Shown in pieces: positions 22,478-36,728 of a DNA stretch of 64,000 bases; within the stretch, counting starts at the first letter, position 1; the number at the start of each line of letters is the position of its first letter. Location of the stretch: NCBI RefSeq assembly GCF_051020955.1, contig NW_027477567.1, positions 1 through 64,000 on the forward strand, given 5' to 3'. A program made the translations under genes and the position numbers. The DNA is from Megalopta genalis. Lineage: Eukaryota > Arthropoda > Insecta > Hymenoptera > Halictidae. The notes under the pieces are model-generated. The model made no database searches and had not been told where the DNA came from. It saw only the letters and a program-made list of their open reading frames with translations.

Positions 22478-24701
22478 TTGAAGCTAAATCATGCATATCA
22501 CAAGTATTTGAAGCTAAACCATTTGATTCCCATGGTTTTGAAGCCAAGCTTTCTACATCGCATTGACTTGAATATAAATCATGTGTTTCGCTTGGATTTG
22601 AAGATAACTCATTTGTTTCGCATGCTGTTGAAGCTAAATCATGCATATCACAAGTATTTGAAGCTAAACCACTTGCTTCGCATGGATTCGATGATCAGCC
22701 ACCTACTTCGCATTGATTTGATGCTAAATCATGTGTTTTGCATGAATTTGAAGCTAACTCGTTTTTTTCGCATGCTGTTGAAGCTAAATCATGTATATCA
22801 CAAGTATTTGAAGCTATATCATACGTTTCGCATGGATTCCAAGATAACCCTTCTAATTCGCATTGATTTGAAGCTAAATCATGTGTTTCGCATGGATTTG
22901 AAGCTAACTCGTTTATTTCGCATTCTGTTGAAGCTAAATCTTGTATATCACAAGTATAAGAAGCTAATCCGTTTGTTTCGCATGGATTCAAAGATAAGCC
23001 TTCTACTTCGCATTGATTTGAAGCTAAATCATGTGTTTCGCATGGATTTGAAGCTAACTCGTTTGTTTCGCATGCTGTTGAAGCTAAATCATGTATATCA
23101 CAAGTATTTGAAGCTAAACCATTTGTTACGCATGGATTCGAAGATCAGCCTTCTACTTCGCATTGATTTGATGCTAAATCATGTGTTTCGCATGGATTTG
23201 AAGCTAACTCGTTTGTTTCGCATGCTGTTGAAGCTAAATCATGTATATCACAAGTATTTGAAGCTAAACCATTTGTTACGCATGGATTCGAAGATCAGCC
23301 TTCTACTTCGCATTGATTTGAAGCTAAATCATGTGTTTCGCATGGATTTGAATCTAACTCGTTTATTTCGCATGCTGTTGAAGCTAAATCATGTATATCA
23401 CAAGTATAAGAAGCTATATCATACGTTTCGCATGGATTCCAAGATAACCCTTCTAATTCGCATTGATTTGAATCTAAATCATGTGTTTCGCATGGATTTG
23501 AAGCTAACTCGTTTATTTCGCAAGCTGTTGAAGCTAAATCATGTAATCACAAGTATGTGCAGCTAAACCATTTGTTACGCATGGATTCGAAGATCAGCCT
23601 TCTACTTCGCATTGATTTGAAGCTAAATCATGTGTTTCGCATGGACTTGAAGCTAACTCGTTTGTTTGGCATGCTGTTGAAGCTAAATCATGTATATCAC
23701 AAGTATTTGAAGCTAAACCATTTGCTTCGCATGGATTCGAAGATCAGCCTTCTACTTCGCATTGATTTGATGCTTAATCATGTGTTTCGCATGGATTTGA
23801 AGCTAACTCGTTTGTTTCGCATGCTGTTGTAGCTAAATCATGTATACCACAAGTATTTGAAGCTATATCATACGTTTCGCATGGATTCCAAGATAACCCT
23901 TCTAATTCGCATTGATTTGAAGCTAAATCATGTGTTTCGCATGGATTTGAAGCTAACTCGTTTATTTCGCCTACTGTTGAAGCTAAATCATGTATATCAC
24001 AAGTATAAGAAGCTAATCCATTTGTTTCGCACGGATTCGAAGATATGCCTACTTCTTCGCATTGATTTGAAACTAAATCATGTGTTTCGCATGGATTTGA
24101 AGCTAACTCGTTTTTTTCGCTAGTAGTTGAAGCTAAATCATGCATATCACAAGTATTTGAAGCTAAACCATTTGATTCCCATGGTTTTGAAGCAAAGCTT
24201 TCTACATCGCATTGACTTGAAGATAAATCATGTGTTTCGCTTGGATTTGAAGCTAACTCGTTTATTTCGCATGCTGTTGAAGCTAAATCATGTAATCACA
24301 AGTATTTGCAGCTAAACCATTTGTTACGCATGGATTCGAAGATCAGCCTTCTACTTCGCATTGATTTGAAGCTAAATCATGTGTTTCGCATGGATTTGAA
24401 TCTAACTCGTTTATTTCGCATGCTGTTGAAGCTAAATCATGTATATCACAAGTATAAGAAGCTAATCCATTTGTTTCGCATGGATTCGAAGATAACCCTT
24501 CTAATTCGCATTGATTTGAAGCTAAATCATGTGTTTCGCTTGGATTTGAAGCTAACTCGTTTTTTTCGCTAGTAGTTGAAGCTAAATCATGCATATCACA
24601 AGTATTTGAAGCTAAACCATTTGATACCCATGGTTTTGAAGCCAAGCTTTCTACATCGCATTGACTTGAAGATAAATCATGTGTTTCGCTTGGATTTGAA
24701 G
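22478..24701. repeat. Mosaic stretch with closely spaced landmarks
   Basis: Landmarks at 22,478, 24,127 and 24,576 lie 1,649 and 449 bp apart, the closest pair in the window. Two CATGTAATCAC deletion alleles fall here (about 23,540 and 24,289). A haplotype with GCTTAATCATG, CGCATGCTGTTGTAGC and CGCCTACTG (about 23,770-23,990) recurs near 27,070, 29,320 and 33,820. No non-repeat sequence is present. Confidence 0.82.
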
Positions 24702-26569
24702 ATAACTCATTTGTTTCGCATGCTGTTGAAGCTAAATCATGTATATCACAAGTATTTGAAGCTAAACCACTTGCTTCGCATGGATTCGATGATCAGCCTC
24801 CTACTTCGCATTGATTTGATGCTAAATCATGTGTTTCGCATGAATTTGAAGCTAACTCGTTTTTTTCGCATGCTGTTGAAGCTAAATCATGTATATCACA
24901 AGTATTTGAAGCTATATCATACGTTTCGCATGGATTCCAAGATAACCCTTCTAATTCGCATTGATTTGAAGCTAAATCATGTGTTTCGCATGGATTTGAA
25001 GCTAACTCGTTTGTTTCGCATGCTGTTGAAGCTAAATCATGTATATCACAAGTATTTGAAGCTAAACCATTTGTTACGCATGGATTCGAAGATCAGCCTT
25101 CTACTTCGCATTGATTTGATGCTAAATCATGTGTTTCGCATGGATTTGAAGCTAACTCGTTTGTTTCGCATGCTGTTGATGCTAAATCATGTATATCACA
25201 AGTATTTGAAGCTAAACCATTTGTATCGCATGGGATCGAAGATAAGCCTCCTACTTCGCATTGATTTGAAGCTAAATCATGTGTTTCGCATGGATTTGAA
25301 GCTAACTCGTTTGTTTCGCATGCTGTTGAAGCTAAATCAAATATGTCACAAGTATTTGAAGCTAAACCATTTGTTTCGCATTCATTCGATGCTAAGCCTT
25401 CTACTTCGCATTGATTTGAGGCTAAATCATGTGTTTCGCTCGGTTTTGAAGCTAACTCGTTTGTTTCGCATGCTGTTGAAGCTAAATCATGTATATCACA
25501 AGTATTTGAAGCTATATCATACGTTTCGCATGGATTCCAAGATAACCCTTCTAATTCGCATAGATTTGAAGATAAATCATGTGTTTCGCTTGGATTTGAA
25601 TATAACTCATTTGTTTCGCATGCTGTTGAAGCTAAATCATGTATATCACAAGTATTTGAAGCTAAACCACTTGCTTCGCATGGATTCGATGATCAGCCTC
25701 CTACTTCGCATTGATTTGATGCTAAATCATGTGTTTCGCATGAATTTGAAGCTAACTCGTTTTTTTCGCATGCTGTTGAAGCTAAATCATGTATATCACA
25801 AGTATTTGAAGCTATATCATACGTTTCGCATGGATTCCAAGATAACCCTTCTAATTCGCATTGATTTGAAGCTAAATCATGTGTTTCGCATGGATTTGAA
25901 GCTAACTCGTTTGTTTCGCATGCTGTTGAAGCTAAATCATGTATATCACAAGTATTTGAAGCTAAACCATTTGTTACGCATGGATTCGAAGATCAGCCTT
26001 CTACTTCGCATTGATTTGATGCTAAATCATGTGTTTCGCATGGATTTGAAGCTAACTCGTTTGTTTCGCATGCTGTTGATGCTAAATCATGTATATCACA
26101 AGTATTTGAAGCTAAACCATTTGTATCGCATGGGATCGAAGATAAGCCTCCTACTTCGCATTGATTTGAAGCTAAATCATGTGTTTCGCATGGATTTGAA
26201 GCTAACTCGTTTGTTTCGCATGCTGTTGAAGCTAAATCAAATATGTCACAAGTATTTGAAGCTAAACCATTTGTTTCGCATTCATTCGATGCTAAGCCTT
26301 CTACTTCGCATTGATTTGAGGCTAAATCATGTGTTTCGCTCGGTTTTGAAGCTAACTCGTTTGTTTCGCATGCTGTTGAAGCTAAATCATGTATATCACA
26401 AGTATTTGAAGCTATATCATACGTTTCGCATGGATTCCAAGATAACCCTTCTAATTCGCATAGATTTGAAGATAAATCATGTGTTTCGCTTGGATTTGAA
26501 TATAACTCATTTGTTTCGCATGCTGTTGAAGCTAAATCATGTATATCACAAGTATTTGAAGCTAAACCA
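24702..26569. repeat. 900-bp tandem duplication (two copies)
   Basis: 24,702-25,669 matches 25,602-26,569 at exactly 900 bp (six units). Shared private variants are CAAATATGTCAC (about 25,340 and 26,240), CATTCATTCGATGC and GCATGAATTTG. The flanking differences are GATAACTC against TATAACTC at 24,701/25,601 and AACCACTTGC against AACCATTTGT at 25,670/26,570. Confidence 0.9.
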
Positions 26570-28137
26570 TTTGTATCGCATGGGATCGAAGATAAGCCTC
26601 CTACTTCGCATTGATTTGAAGCTAAATCATGTGTTTCGCATGGATTTGAAGCTAACTCGTTTGTTTCGCATGCTGTTGAAGCTAAATCATATATATCACA
26701 AGTATTTGAAGCTAAACCATTTGTTTCGCATTTATTCGATGCTAAGCCTTCTACTTCGCATTGATTTGAGGCTAAATCATGTGTTTCGCTCGGTTTTGAA
26801 GCTAACTCGTTTGTTTCGCATGCTGTTGAAGCTAAATCATGTATATCACAAGTATTTGAAGCTATATCATACGTTTTGCATGGATTCCAAGATAACCCTT
26901 CTAATTCGCATTGATTTGAAGCTAAATCATGTGTTTCGCATGGATTTAAAGCTAACTCGTTTGTTTCGCATGGTGTTGAAGCTAAATCATGTATATCACA
27001 AGTATTTGAAGCTAAACCATTTGCTTCGCATGGATTCCAAGATCAGCCTTCTACTTCGCATTGATTTGATGCTTAATCATGTGTTTCGCATGGATTTGAA
27101 GCTAACTCGTTTGTTTCGCATGCTGTTGTAGCTAAATCATGTATACCACAAGTATTTGAAGCTATATCATACGTTTCGCATGGATTCCAAGATAACCCTT
27201 CTAATTCGCATTGATTTGAAGCTAAATCATGTGTTTCGCATGGATTTGAAGCTAACTCGTTTATTTCGCCTACTGTTGAAGCTAAATCATGTATATCACA
27301 AGTATAAGAAGCTAATCCATTTGTTTCGCACGGATTCGAAGATATGCCTACTTCTTCGCATTGATTTGAAGCTAAATCATGTGTTTCGCATGGATTTGAA
27401 GCTAACTCGTTTTTTTCGCTAGTAGTTGAAGCTAAATTTTGCATATCACAAGTATTTGAAGCTAAACAATTTGATTCCCATGGTTTTGAAGCCAAGCTTT
27501 CTACATCGCATTGACTTGAAGATGAATCATGTGTTTCGCTTGGATTTGAAGCTAACTCGTTTATTTCGCATGCTGTTGAAGCTAAATCATGTAATCACAA
27601 GTATTTGCAGTTAAACCATTTGTTACGCATGGATTCGATGATCAGCCTCCTACATCGCATTGATTTGATGCTAAATCATGTGTTTCGCGTGGATTTGAAG
27701 CTAACTCGTTTGTTTCGCATGCTGTTGAAGCTAAATCATGTATATCACAAGTATAAGAAGCTAATCCGTTTGTTTCGCATGGATTCAAAGATAAGCCTTC
27801 TACTTGGCATTGATTTGAAGCTAAATCATGTGTTTCGCATGGATTTGAAGCTAACTCGTTTGTTTCGCATGCTGTTGAAGCTAAATCATGTATATCACAA
27901 GTATTTGGAGCTGAACCATTTGCTTCGCATGGATTCGAAGATCAGCCTTCTACTTCGCATTGATTTAATGCTAAATCATGTGTTTCGCATGGATTTGAAG
28001 CTAACTCGTTTGTTTCGCATGCTGTTGAAGCTAAATCATGTATACCACAAGTATTTGAAGCTATATCATACGTTTCGCATGGATTCCAAGATAACCCTTC
28101 TAATTCGCATTGATTTGAAGCTAAATCATGTGTTTCG
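26090..28137. repeat. Left copy of a 2,249-bp-period duplication
   Basis: Matches 28,339-30,386 at an offset of 2,249 bp with a few substitutions, for example CGTTTTGCATGG near 26,871 against CGTTTCGCATGG, and CTAAATTTTGC near 27,433 against CTAAATCATGC. The copy contains a landmark (27,426) and a CATGTAATCAC deletion allele. Similarity stops near 28,138, where CGCTTGG is replaced by CGCATGG in the other copy. Confidence 0.85.
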
Positions 28138-28338
28138 CTTGGATTTGAAGCTAACTCGTTTTTTTCGCTAGTAGTTGAAGCTAAATCATGTATATCACAA
28201 GTATTTGAAACTAAACCATTTGCTTCGCATGGATTCGAAGATAAGCCTTCTACTTCGCATTGATTTTAATCTAAATCGTGTGTTTCGCATGGATTTGAAG
28301 CTAACTCTTTTGTTTCGCATGCAGTTGAAGCTAAATCA

Positions 28339-30386
28339 TGTATATCACAAGTATTTGAAGCTAAACCATTTGTATCGCATGGGATCGAAGATAAGCCTCC
28401 TACTTCGCATTGATTTGAAGCTAAATCATGTGTTTCGCATGGATTTGAAGCTAACTCGTTTGTTTCGCATGCTGTTGAAGCTAAATCAAATATGTCACAA
28501 GTATTTGAAGCTAAACCATTTGTTTCGCATTCATTCGATGCTAAGCCTTCTACTTCGCATTGATTTGAGGCTAAATCATGTGTTTCTCTCGGTTTTGAAG
28601 CTAACTCGTTTGTTTCGCATGCTGTTGAAGCTAAATCATGTATATCACAAGTATTTGAAGCTATATCATACGTTTCGCATGGATTCCAAGATAACCCTTC
28701 TAATTCGCATAGATTTGAAGATAAATCATGTGTTTCGCTTGGATTTGAATATAACTCATTTGTTTCGCATGCTGTTGAAGCTAAATCATGTATATCACAA
28801 GTATTTGAAGCTAAACCATTTGTATCGCATGGGATCGAAGATAAGCCTCCTACTTCGCATTGATTTGAAGCTAAATCATGTGTTTCGCATGGATTTGAAG
28901 CTAACTCGTTTGTTTCGCATGCTGTTGAAGCTAAATCATATATATCACAAGTATTTGAAGCTAAACCATTTGTTTCGCATTTATTCGATGCTAAGCCTTC
29001 TACTTCGCATTGATTTGAGGCTAAATCATGTGTTTCGCTCGGTTTTGAAGCTAACTCGTTTGTTTCGCATGCTGTTGAAGCTAAATCATGTATATCACAA
29101 GTATTTGAAGCTATATCATACGTTTCGCATGGATTCCAAGATAACCCTTCTAATTCGCATTGATTTGAAGCTAAATCATGTGTTTCGCATGGATTTAAAG
29201 CTAACTCGTTTGTTTCGCATGCTGTTGAAGCTAAATCATGTATATCACAAGTATTTGAAGCTAAACCATTTGCTTCGCATGGATTCGAAGATCAGCCTTC
29301 TACTTCGCATTGATTTGATGCTTAATCATGTGTTTCGCATGGATTTGAAGCTAACTCGTTTGTTTCGCATGCTGTTGTAGCTAAATCATGTATACCACAA
29401 GTATTTGAAGCTATATCATACGTTTCGCATGGATTCCAAGATAACCCTTCTAATTCGCATTGATTTGAAGCTAAATCATGTGTTTCGCATGGATTTGAAG
29501 CTAACTCGTTTATTTCGCCTACTGTTGAAGCTAAATCATGTATATCACAAGTATAAGAAGCTAATCCATTTGTTTCGCACGGATTCGAAGATATGCCTAC
29601 TTCTTCGCATTGATTTGAAGCTAAATCATGTGTTTCGCATGGATTTGAAGCTAACTCGTTTTTTTCGCTAGTAGTTGAAGCTAAATCATGCATATCACAA
29701 GTATTTGAAGCTAAACAATTTGATTCCCATGGTTTTGAAGCCAAGCTTTCTACATCGCATTGACTTGAAGATGAATCATGTGTTTCGCTTGGATTTGAAG
29801 CTAACTCGTTTATTTCGCATGCTGTTGAAGCTAAATCATGTAATCACAAGTATTTGCAGTTAAACCATTTGTTACGCATGGATTCTATGATCAGCCTCCT
29901 ACTTCGCATTGATTTGATGCTAAATCATGTGTTTCGCGTGGATTTGAAGCTAACTCGTTTGTTTCGCATGCTGTTGAAGCTAAATCATGTATATCACAAG
30001 TATAAGAAGCTAATCCGTTTGTTTCGCATGGATTCAAAGATAAGCCTTCTACTTGGCATTGATTTGAAGCTAAATCATGTGTTTCGCATGGATTTGAAGC
30101 TAACTCGTTTGTTTCGCATGCTGTTGAAGCTAAATCATGTATATCACAAGTATTTGGAGCTGAACCATTTGCTTCGCATGGATTCGAAGATCAGCCTTCT
30201 ACTTCGCATTGATTTAATGCTAAATCATGTGTTTCGCATGGATTTGAAGCTAACTCGTTTGTTTCGCATGCTGTTGAAGCTAAATCATGTATACCACAAG
30301 TATTTGAAGCTATATCATACGTTTCGCATGGATTCCAAGATAACCCTTCTAATTCGCATTGATTTGAAGCTAAATCATGTGTTTCG
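28339..30386. repeat. Right copy of the 2,249-bp-period duplication
   Basis: Partner of 26,090-28,137. It contains the landmark at 29,675 and the deletion allele near 29,837, both 2,249 bp after their counterparts. The truncated landmark at 28,175, which lacks the CCCATGG part, lies just before this copy. Confidence 0.85.
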
Positions 30387-31570
30387 CATGGATTTGAAGC
30401 TAACTCGTTTGTTTCGCATGCTGTTGAAGCTAAATCATGTATATCACAAGTATTTGAAGCTAAACCATTTGTATCGCATGGGATCGAAGATAAGCCTCCT
30501 ACTTCGCATTGATTTGAAGCTAAATCTTGTGTTTCGCATGGATTTGAAGCTAACTCGTTTGTTTCGCATGCTGTTGAAGCTAAATCAAATATATCACAAG
30601 TATTTGAAGCTAAACCATTTGTTTCGCATTCATTCGATGCTAAGCCTTCTACTTCGCATTGATTTGAGGCTAAATCATGTGTTTCGCTCGGTTTTGAAGC
30701 TAACTCGTTTGTTTCGCATGCTGTTGAAGCTAAATCATGTATATCACAAGTATTTGAAGCTATATCATACGTTTCGCATGGATTCCAAGATAACCCTTCT
30801 AATTCGCATAGATTTGAAGATAAATCATGTGTTTCGCTTGGATTTGAATATAACTCATTTGTTTCGCATGCTGTTGAAGCTAAATCATGTATATCACAAG
30901 TATTTGAAGCTATATCATACGTTTCGCATGGATTCCAAGATAACCCTTCTAATTCGCATAGATTTGAAGATGAATCATGTGTTTCTCTTGGATTTGAATA
31001 TAACTCATTTGTTTCGCATGCTGTTGATGCTAAATCATGTATATCACAAGTATTTGGAGCTGAACCATTTGCTTCGCATGGATTCGAAGATCAGCCTTCT
31101 ACTTCGCATTGATTTAATGCTAAATCATGTGTTTCGCATGGATTTGAAGCTAACTCGTTTGTTTCGCATGCTGTTGAAGCTAAATCATGTATACCACAAG
31201 TATTTGAAGCTATATCATACGTTTCGCATGGATTCCAAGATAACCCTTCTAATTCGCATTGATTTGAAGCTAAATCATGTGTTTCGCATGGATTTGAAGC
31301 TAACTCGTTTATTTCGCATGCTGTTGAAGCTAAATCATGTATATCACAAGTATAAGAAGCTAATCCATTTGTTTCGCATGGATTCGAAGAGATGCCTACT
31401 TCTTCGCATTGATTTGAAGCTAAATCATGTGTTTCGCATAGATTTGAATCTAACTCGTTTGTTTCGGATGCTGTTGAAGTTAAATCATGTATATCACAAG
31501 TATTTGAAGCTATATCATTTGTTTCGCATGGATTCGAAGATAACCCTTCTAATTCGCATTGATTTGAAGC
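30210..31570. repeat. Left copy of a 4,052-bp-offset duplication
   Basis: Matches 34,262-35,622 at offset 4,052. Shared private variants are CTAAATCTTGTG (30,521 and 34,573) and GTATTTGGAGCTGAACC (31,051 and 35,103). Just upstream the same relation continues at offset 4,202, meaning one 150-bp unit is missing or gained between the two. Confidence 0.85.
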
Positions 31571-31623
31571 TAAAGCATGTGTTTCTCTTGGATTTGAAGC
31601 TAACTCGTTTTTTTCGCTAGTAG

Positions 31624-34175
31624 TTGATGCTAAATCATGCATATCACAAGTATTTGAAGCTAAACCATTTGATTCCCATGGTTTTGAAGCCAAGCTTTCT
31701 ACATCGCATTGACTTGAAGATAAATCATGTGTTTCGCTTGGATTTGAAGATAACTCATTTGTTTCGCATGCTGTTGAAGCTAAATCATGTATATCACAAG
31801 TATTTGAAGCTAAACCACTTGCTTCGCATGGATTCGATGATCATCCTCCTACTTCGCATTGATTTTATGCTAAATCATGTGTTTCGCATGGATTTGAAGC
31901 TAACTCGTTTGTTTCGCATGCTGTTGAAGCTAAATCATGTATATCACAAGTATTTGAAGCTAAACCATTTGTTACGCATGGATTCGAAGATCAGCCTTCT
32001 ACTTCGCATTGATTTGCTGCTAAATCATGTGTTTCGCATGGATTTTTCAAGCTAACTCGTTTGTTTCGCATGCTGTTGAAGCTAAATCATGTATATCACA
32101 AGTATTTGAAGCTAAACCATTTGTATCGCATGGGATCGAAGATAAGCCTCCTACTTCGCATTGATTTGAAGCTAAATCATGTGTTTCGCATGGATTTGAA
32201 GCTAACTCGTTTGTTTCGCATGCTGCTGAAGCTAAATCATATATATCACAAGTATTTGAAGCTAAACCATTTGTTTCGCATTTATTCGATGCTAAGCCTT
32301 CTACTTCGCATTGATTTGAGGCTAAATCATGTGTTTCGCTCGGTTTTGAAGCTAACTCGTTTGTTTCGCATGCTGTTGAAGCTAAATCATGTATATCACA
32401 AGTATTTGAAGCTATATCATACGTTCCGCATGGATTCCAAGATAACCCTTCTAATTCGCATAGATTTGAAGATAAATCATGTGTTTCGCTTGGATTTGAA
32501 TATAACTCATTTGTTTCGCAAGCTGTTGAAGCTAAATCATGTATATCACAAGTATTTGAAGCTAAACCATTTGTATCGCATGGGATCGAAGATAAGCCTC
32601 CTACTTCGCATTGATTTGAAGCTAAATCATGTGTTTCGCATGGATTTGAAGCTAACTCGTTTGTTTCGCATGCTGTTGAAGCTAAATCTTATATATCACA
32701 AGTATTTGAAGCTAAACCATTTGTTTCGCATTTATTCGAAGCTAAGCCTTCTACTTCGCATTGATTTGAGGCTAAATCATGTGTTTCGCTCGGTTTTGAA
32801 GCTAACTCGTTTGTTTCGCATGCTGTTGAAGCTAAATCATGTATATCACAAGTATTTGAAGCTAAACCATTTGTATCGGATGGGATCGAAGATAAGCCTC
32901 CTACTTCGCATTGATTTGAAGCTAAATCATGTGTTTCGCATGGATTTGAAGCTAACTCGTTTGTATCGCATGCAGTTGTAGCTAAATCAAATATGTCACA
33001 AGTATTTGAAGCTAAACCATTTGTTTCGCATTCATTCGATGCTAAGCCTTCTACTTCGCATTGATTTGAGGCTAAATCATGTGTTTCGCTCGGTTTTGAA
33101 GCTAACTCGTTTGTTTCGCATGCTGTTGAAGCTAAATCATGTATATCACAAGTATTTGAAGCTATATCATACGTTTCGCATGGATTCCAAGATAACCCTT
33201 CTAATTCGCATAGATTTGAAGATAAATCATGTGTTTCGCTTGGATTTGAATATAACTCATTTGTTTCGCATGCTGTTGAAGCTAAATCATGTATATCACA
33301 AGTATTTGAAGCTAAACCATTTGTATCGCATGGGATCGAAGATAAGCCTCCTACTTCGCATTGATTTGAAGCTAAATCATGTGTTTCGCATGGATTTGAA
33401 GCTAACTCGTTTGTTTCGCATGCTGTTGAAGCTAAATCATATATATCACAAGTATTTGAAGCTAAACCATTTGTTTCGCATTTATTCGATGCTAAGCCTT
33501 CTACTTCGCATTGATTTGAGGCTAAATCATGTGTTTCGCTCGGTTTTGAAGCTAACTCGTTTGTTTCGCATGCTGTTGAAGCTAAATCATGTATATCACA
33601 AGTATTTGAAGCTATATCATACGTTTCGCATGGATTCCAAGATAACCCTTCTAATTCGCATTGATTTGAAGCTAAATCATGTGTTTCGCATGGATTTAAA
33701 GCTAACTCGTTTGTTTCGCATGCTGTTGAAGCTAAATCATGTATATCACAAGTATTTGAAGCTAAACCATTTGCTTCGCATGGATTCGAAGATCAGCCTT
33801 CTACTTCGCATTGATTTGATGCTTAATCATGTGTTTCGCATGGATTTGAAGCTAACTCGTTTGTTTCGCATGCTGTTGTAGCTAAATCATGTATACCACA
33901 AGTATTTGAAGCTATATCATACGTTTCGCATGGATTCCAAGATAACCCTTCTAATTCGCATTGATTTGAAGCTAAATCATGTGTTTCGCATGGATTTGAA
34001 GCTAACTCGTTTATTTCGCCTACTGTTGAAGCTAAATCATGTATATCACAAGTATAAGAAGCTAATCCATTTGTTTCGCACGGATTCGAAGATATGCCTA
34101 CTTCTTCGCATTGATTTGAAGCTAAATCATGTGTTTCGCATGGATTTGAAGCTAACTCGTTTTTTTCGCTAGTAG
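31624..34175. repeat. Block between landmarks with a 2-bp insertion
   Basis: Begins at an intact landmark and ends at a landmark that lost its CCCATGG part. GGATTTTTCAAGC at about 32,041 is 2 bp longer than GGATTTGAAGC and moves the register; this allele was not seen elsewhere. The block is rich in E/A junctions reading AAATCATATATATCAC and in D subunits reading CGCTCGGTTTTG. Otherwise it contains ordinary units only. Confidence 0.82.
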
Positions 34176-34261
34176 TTGAAGCTAAATCATGTATATCACA
34201 AGTATAAGAAGCTAATCCGTTTGTTTCGCATGGATTCAAAGATAAGCCTTCTACTTGGCAT

Positions 34262-35622
34262 TGATTTGAAGCTAAATCATGTGTTTCGCATGGATTTGAA
34301 GCTAACTCGTTTGTTTCGCATGCTGTTGAAGCTAAATCATGTATACCACAAGTATTTGAAGCTATATCATACGTTTCGCATGGATTCCAAGATAACCCTT
34401 CTAATTCGCATTGATTTGAAGCTAAATCATGTGTTTCGCATGGATTTGAAGCTAACTCGTTTGTTTCGCATGCTGTTGAAGCTAAATCATGTATATCACA
34501 AGTATTTGAAGCTAAACCATTTGTATCGCATGGGATCGAAGATAAGCCTCCTACTTCGCATTGATTTGAAGCTAAATCTTGTGTTTCGCATGGATTTGAA
34601 GCTAACTCGTTTGTTTCGCATGCTGTTGAAGCTAAATCAAATATATCACAAGTATTTGAAGCTAAACCATTTGTTTCGCATTCATTCGATGCTAAGCCTT
34701 CTACTTCGCATTGATTTGAGGCTAAATCATGTGTTTCGCTCGGTTTTGAAGCTAACTCGTTTGTTTCGCATGCTGTTGAAGCTAAATCATGTATATCACA
34801 AGTATTTGAAGCTATATCATACGTTTCGCATGGATTCCAAGATAACCCTTCTAATTCGCATAGATTTGAAGATAAATCATGTGTTTCGCTTGGATTTGAA
34901 TATAACTCATTTGTTTCGCATGCTGTTGAAGCTAAATCATGTATATCACAAGTATTTGAAGCTATATCATACGTTTCGCATGGATTCCAAGATAACCCTT
35001 CTAATTCGCATAGATTTGAAGATGAATCATGTGTTTCTCTTGGATTTGAATATAACTCATTTGTTTCGCATGCTGTTGATGCTAAATCATGTATATCACA
35101 AGTATTTGGAGCTGAACCATTTGCTTCGCATGGATTCGAAGATCAGCCTACTACTTCGCATTGATTTAATGCTAAATCATGTGTTTCGCATGGATTTGAA
35201 GCTTACTCGTTTGTTTCGCATGCTGTTGAAGCTAAATCATGTATACCACAAGTATTTGAAGCTATATCATACGTTTCGCATGGATTCCAAGATAACCCTT
35301 CTAATTCGCATTGATTTGAAGCTAAATCATGTGTTTCGCATGGATTTGAAGCTAACTCGTTTATTTCGCATGTTGTTGAAGCTAAATAATGTATATCACA
35401 AGTATAAGAAGCTAATCCATTTGTTTCGCATGGATTCGAAGATATGCTTACTTCTTCGCATTGATTTGAAGCTAAATCATGTGTTTCGCATGGATTTGAA
35501 TCTAACTCGTTTGTTTCGGATGCTGTTGAAGTTAAATCATGTATATCACAAGTATTTGAAGCTATATCATTTGTTTCGCATGGATTCGAAGATAACATTT
35601 CTAATTCGCATTGATTTGAAGC
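34262..35622. repeat. Right copy of the 4,052-bp-offset duplication
   Basis: Partner of 30,210-31,570. It differs at several sites, including GATATGCTTACTTC against GAGATGCCTACTTC and TAAATAATGTAT near 35,390. Upstream of about 34,200 the sequence instead follows the copy near 29.3-29.7 kb (offset 4,501), so this region is a recombinant of two sources. Confidence 0.83.
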
Positions 35623-36435
35623 TAAATCATGTGTTTCGCATGGATTTGAAGCTAACTCGTTTGTTTCGCATGCTGTTGAAGCTAAATCATGTATATCACA
35701 AGTATTTGAAGCTATATCATACGTTTCGCATGGATTCCAAGATAACCCTTCTAATTCGCATTGATTTGAAGCTAAATCATGTGTTTCGCATGGATTTGAA
35801 GCTAACTCGTTTGTTTCGCATGCTGTTGAAGCTAAATCATATATATCACAAGTATTTGAAGCTAAACCATTTGTTTCGCATGGATTCGAAGATCAGCCTT
35901 CTACTTCGCATTGAGTTGATGCTAAATCATGTGTTTCGCATGGATTTGAAGCTAACTCGTTTGTTTCGCATGCTGTTGAAGCTAAATCATGTATATCACA
36001 AGTATTTGAAGCTAAACCATTTGTATCGCATGGGATCGAAGATAAGCCTCCTACTTCGCATTGATTTGAAGCTAAATCATGTGTTTCGCATGGATTTGAA
36101 GCTAACTCGTTTGTTTCGCATGCTGTTGAAGATAAATCATATATATCACAAGTATTTGAAGCTAAACCATTTGTTTCGCATTTATTCGAAGCTAAGCCTT
36201 CTACTTCGCATTGATTTGAGGCTAAATCATGTGTTTCGCTCGGTTTTGAAGCTAACTCGTTTGTTTCGCATGCTGTTGAAGCTAAATCATGTATATCACA
36301 AGTATTTGAAGCTATATCATACGTTTCGCATGGATTCCAAGATAACCCTTCTATTTCGCATTGATTTGAAGCTAAATCATGTGTTTCGCATGGATTTGAA
36401 GCTAACTCGTTTGTTTCGCATGCTGTTGAAGCTAA

Positions 36436-36475
36436 ATCATATATCACAAGTATTTCAATCTAAACCATTTTTACG
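36436..36475. repeat. Pair of private deletions (2 bp and 1 bp)
   Basis: AAATCATATATCAC near 36,436 lacks 2 bp compared with AAATCATATATATCAC. AACCATTTTTACGC near 36,464 lacks 1 bp compared with AACCATTTGTTACGC. Together they remove 3 bp within about 30 bp, so the reading phase is restored after the second. Neither allele was seen elsewhere. Confidence 0.85.
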
Positions 36476-36728
36476 CATGGATTCGAAGATCAGCCTTCTA
36501 CTTCGCATTGATTTGATGATAAATCATGTGTTTCGCATGGATTTGAAGCTAACTCGTTTGTTTCGCATGCTGTTGAAGCTAAATCATGTATATCACAAGT
36601 ATTTGAAGCTAAACCATTTGTATCGGATGGGATCGAAGATAAGCCTCCTACTTCGCATTGATTTGAAGCTAAATCATGTGTTTCGCATGGATTTGAAGCT
36701 AACTCGTTTGTATCGCATGCAGTTGTAG

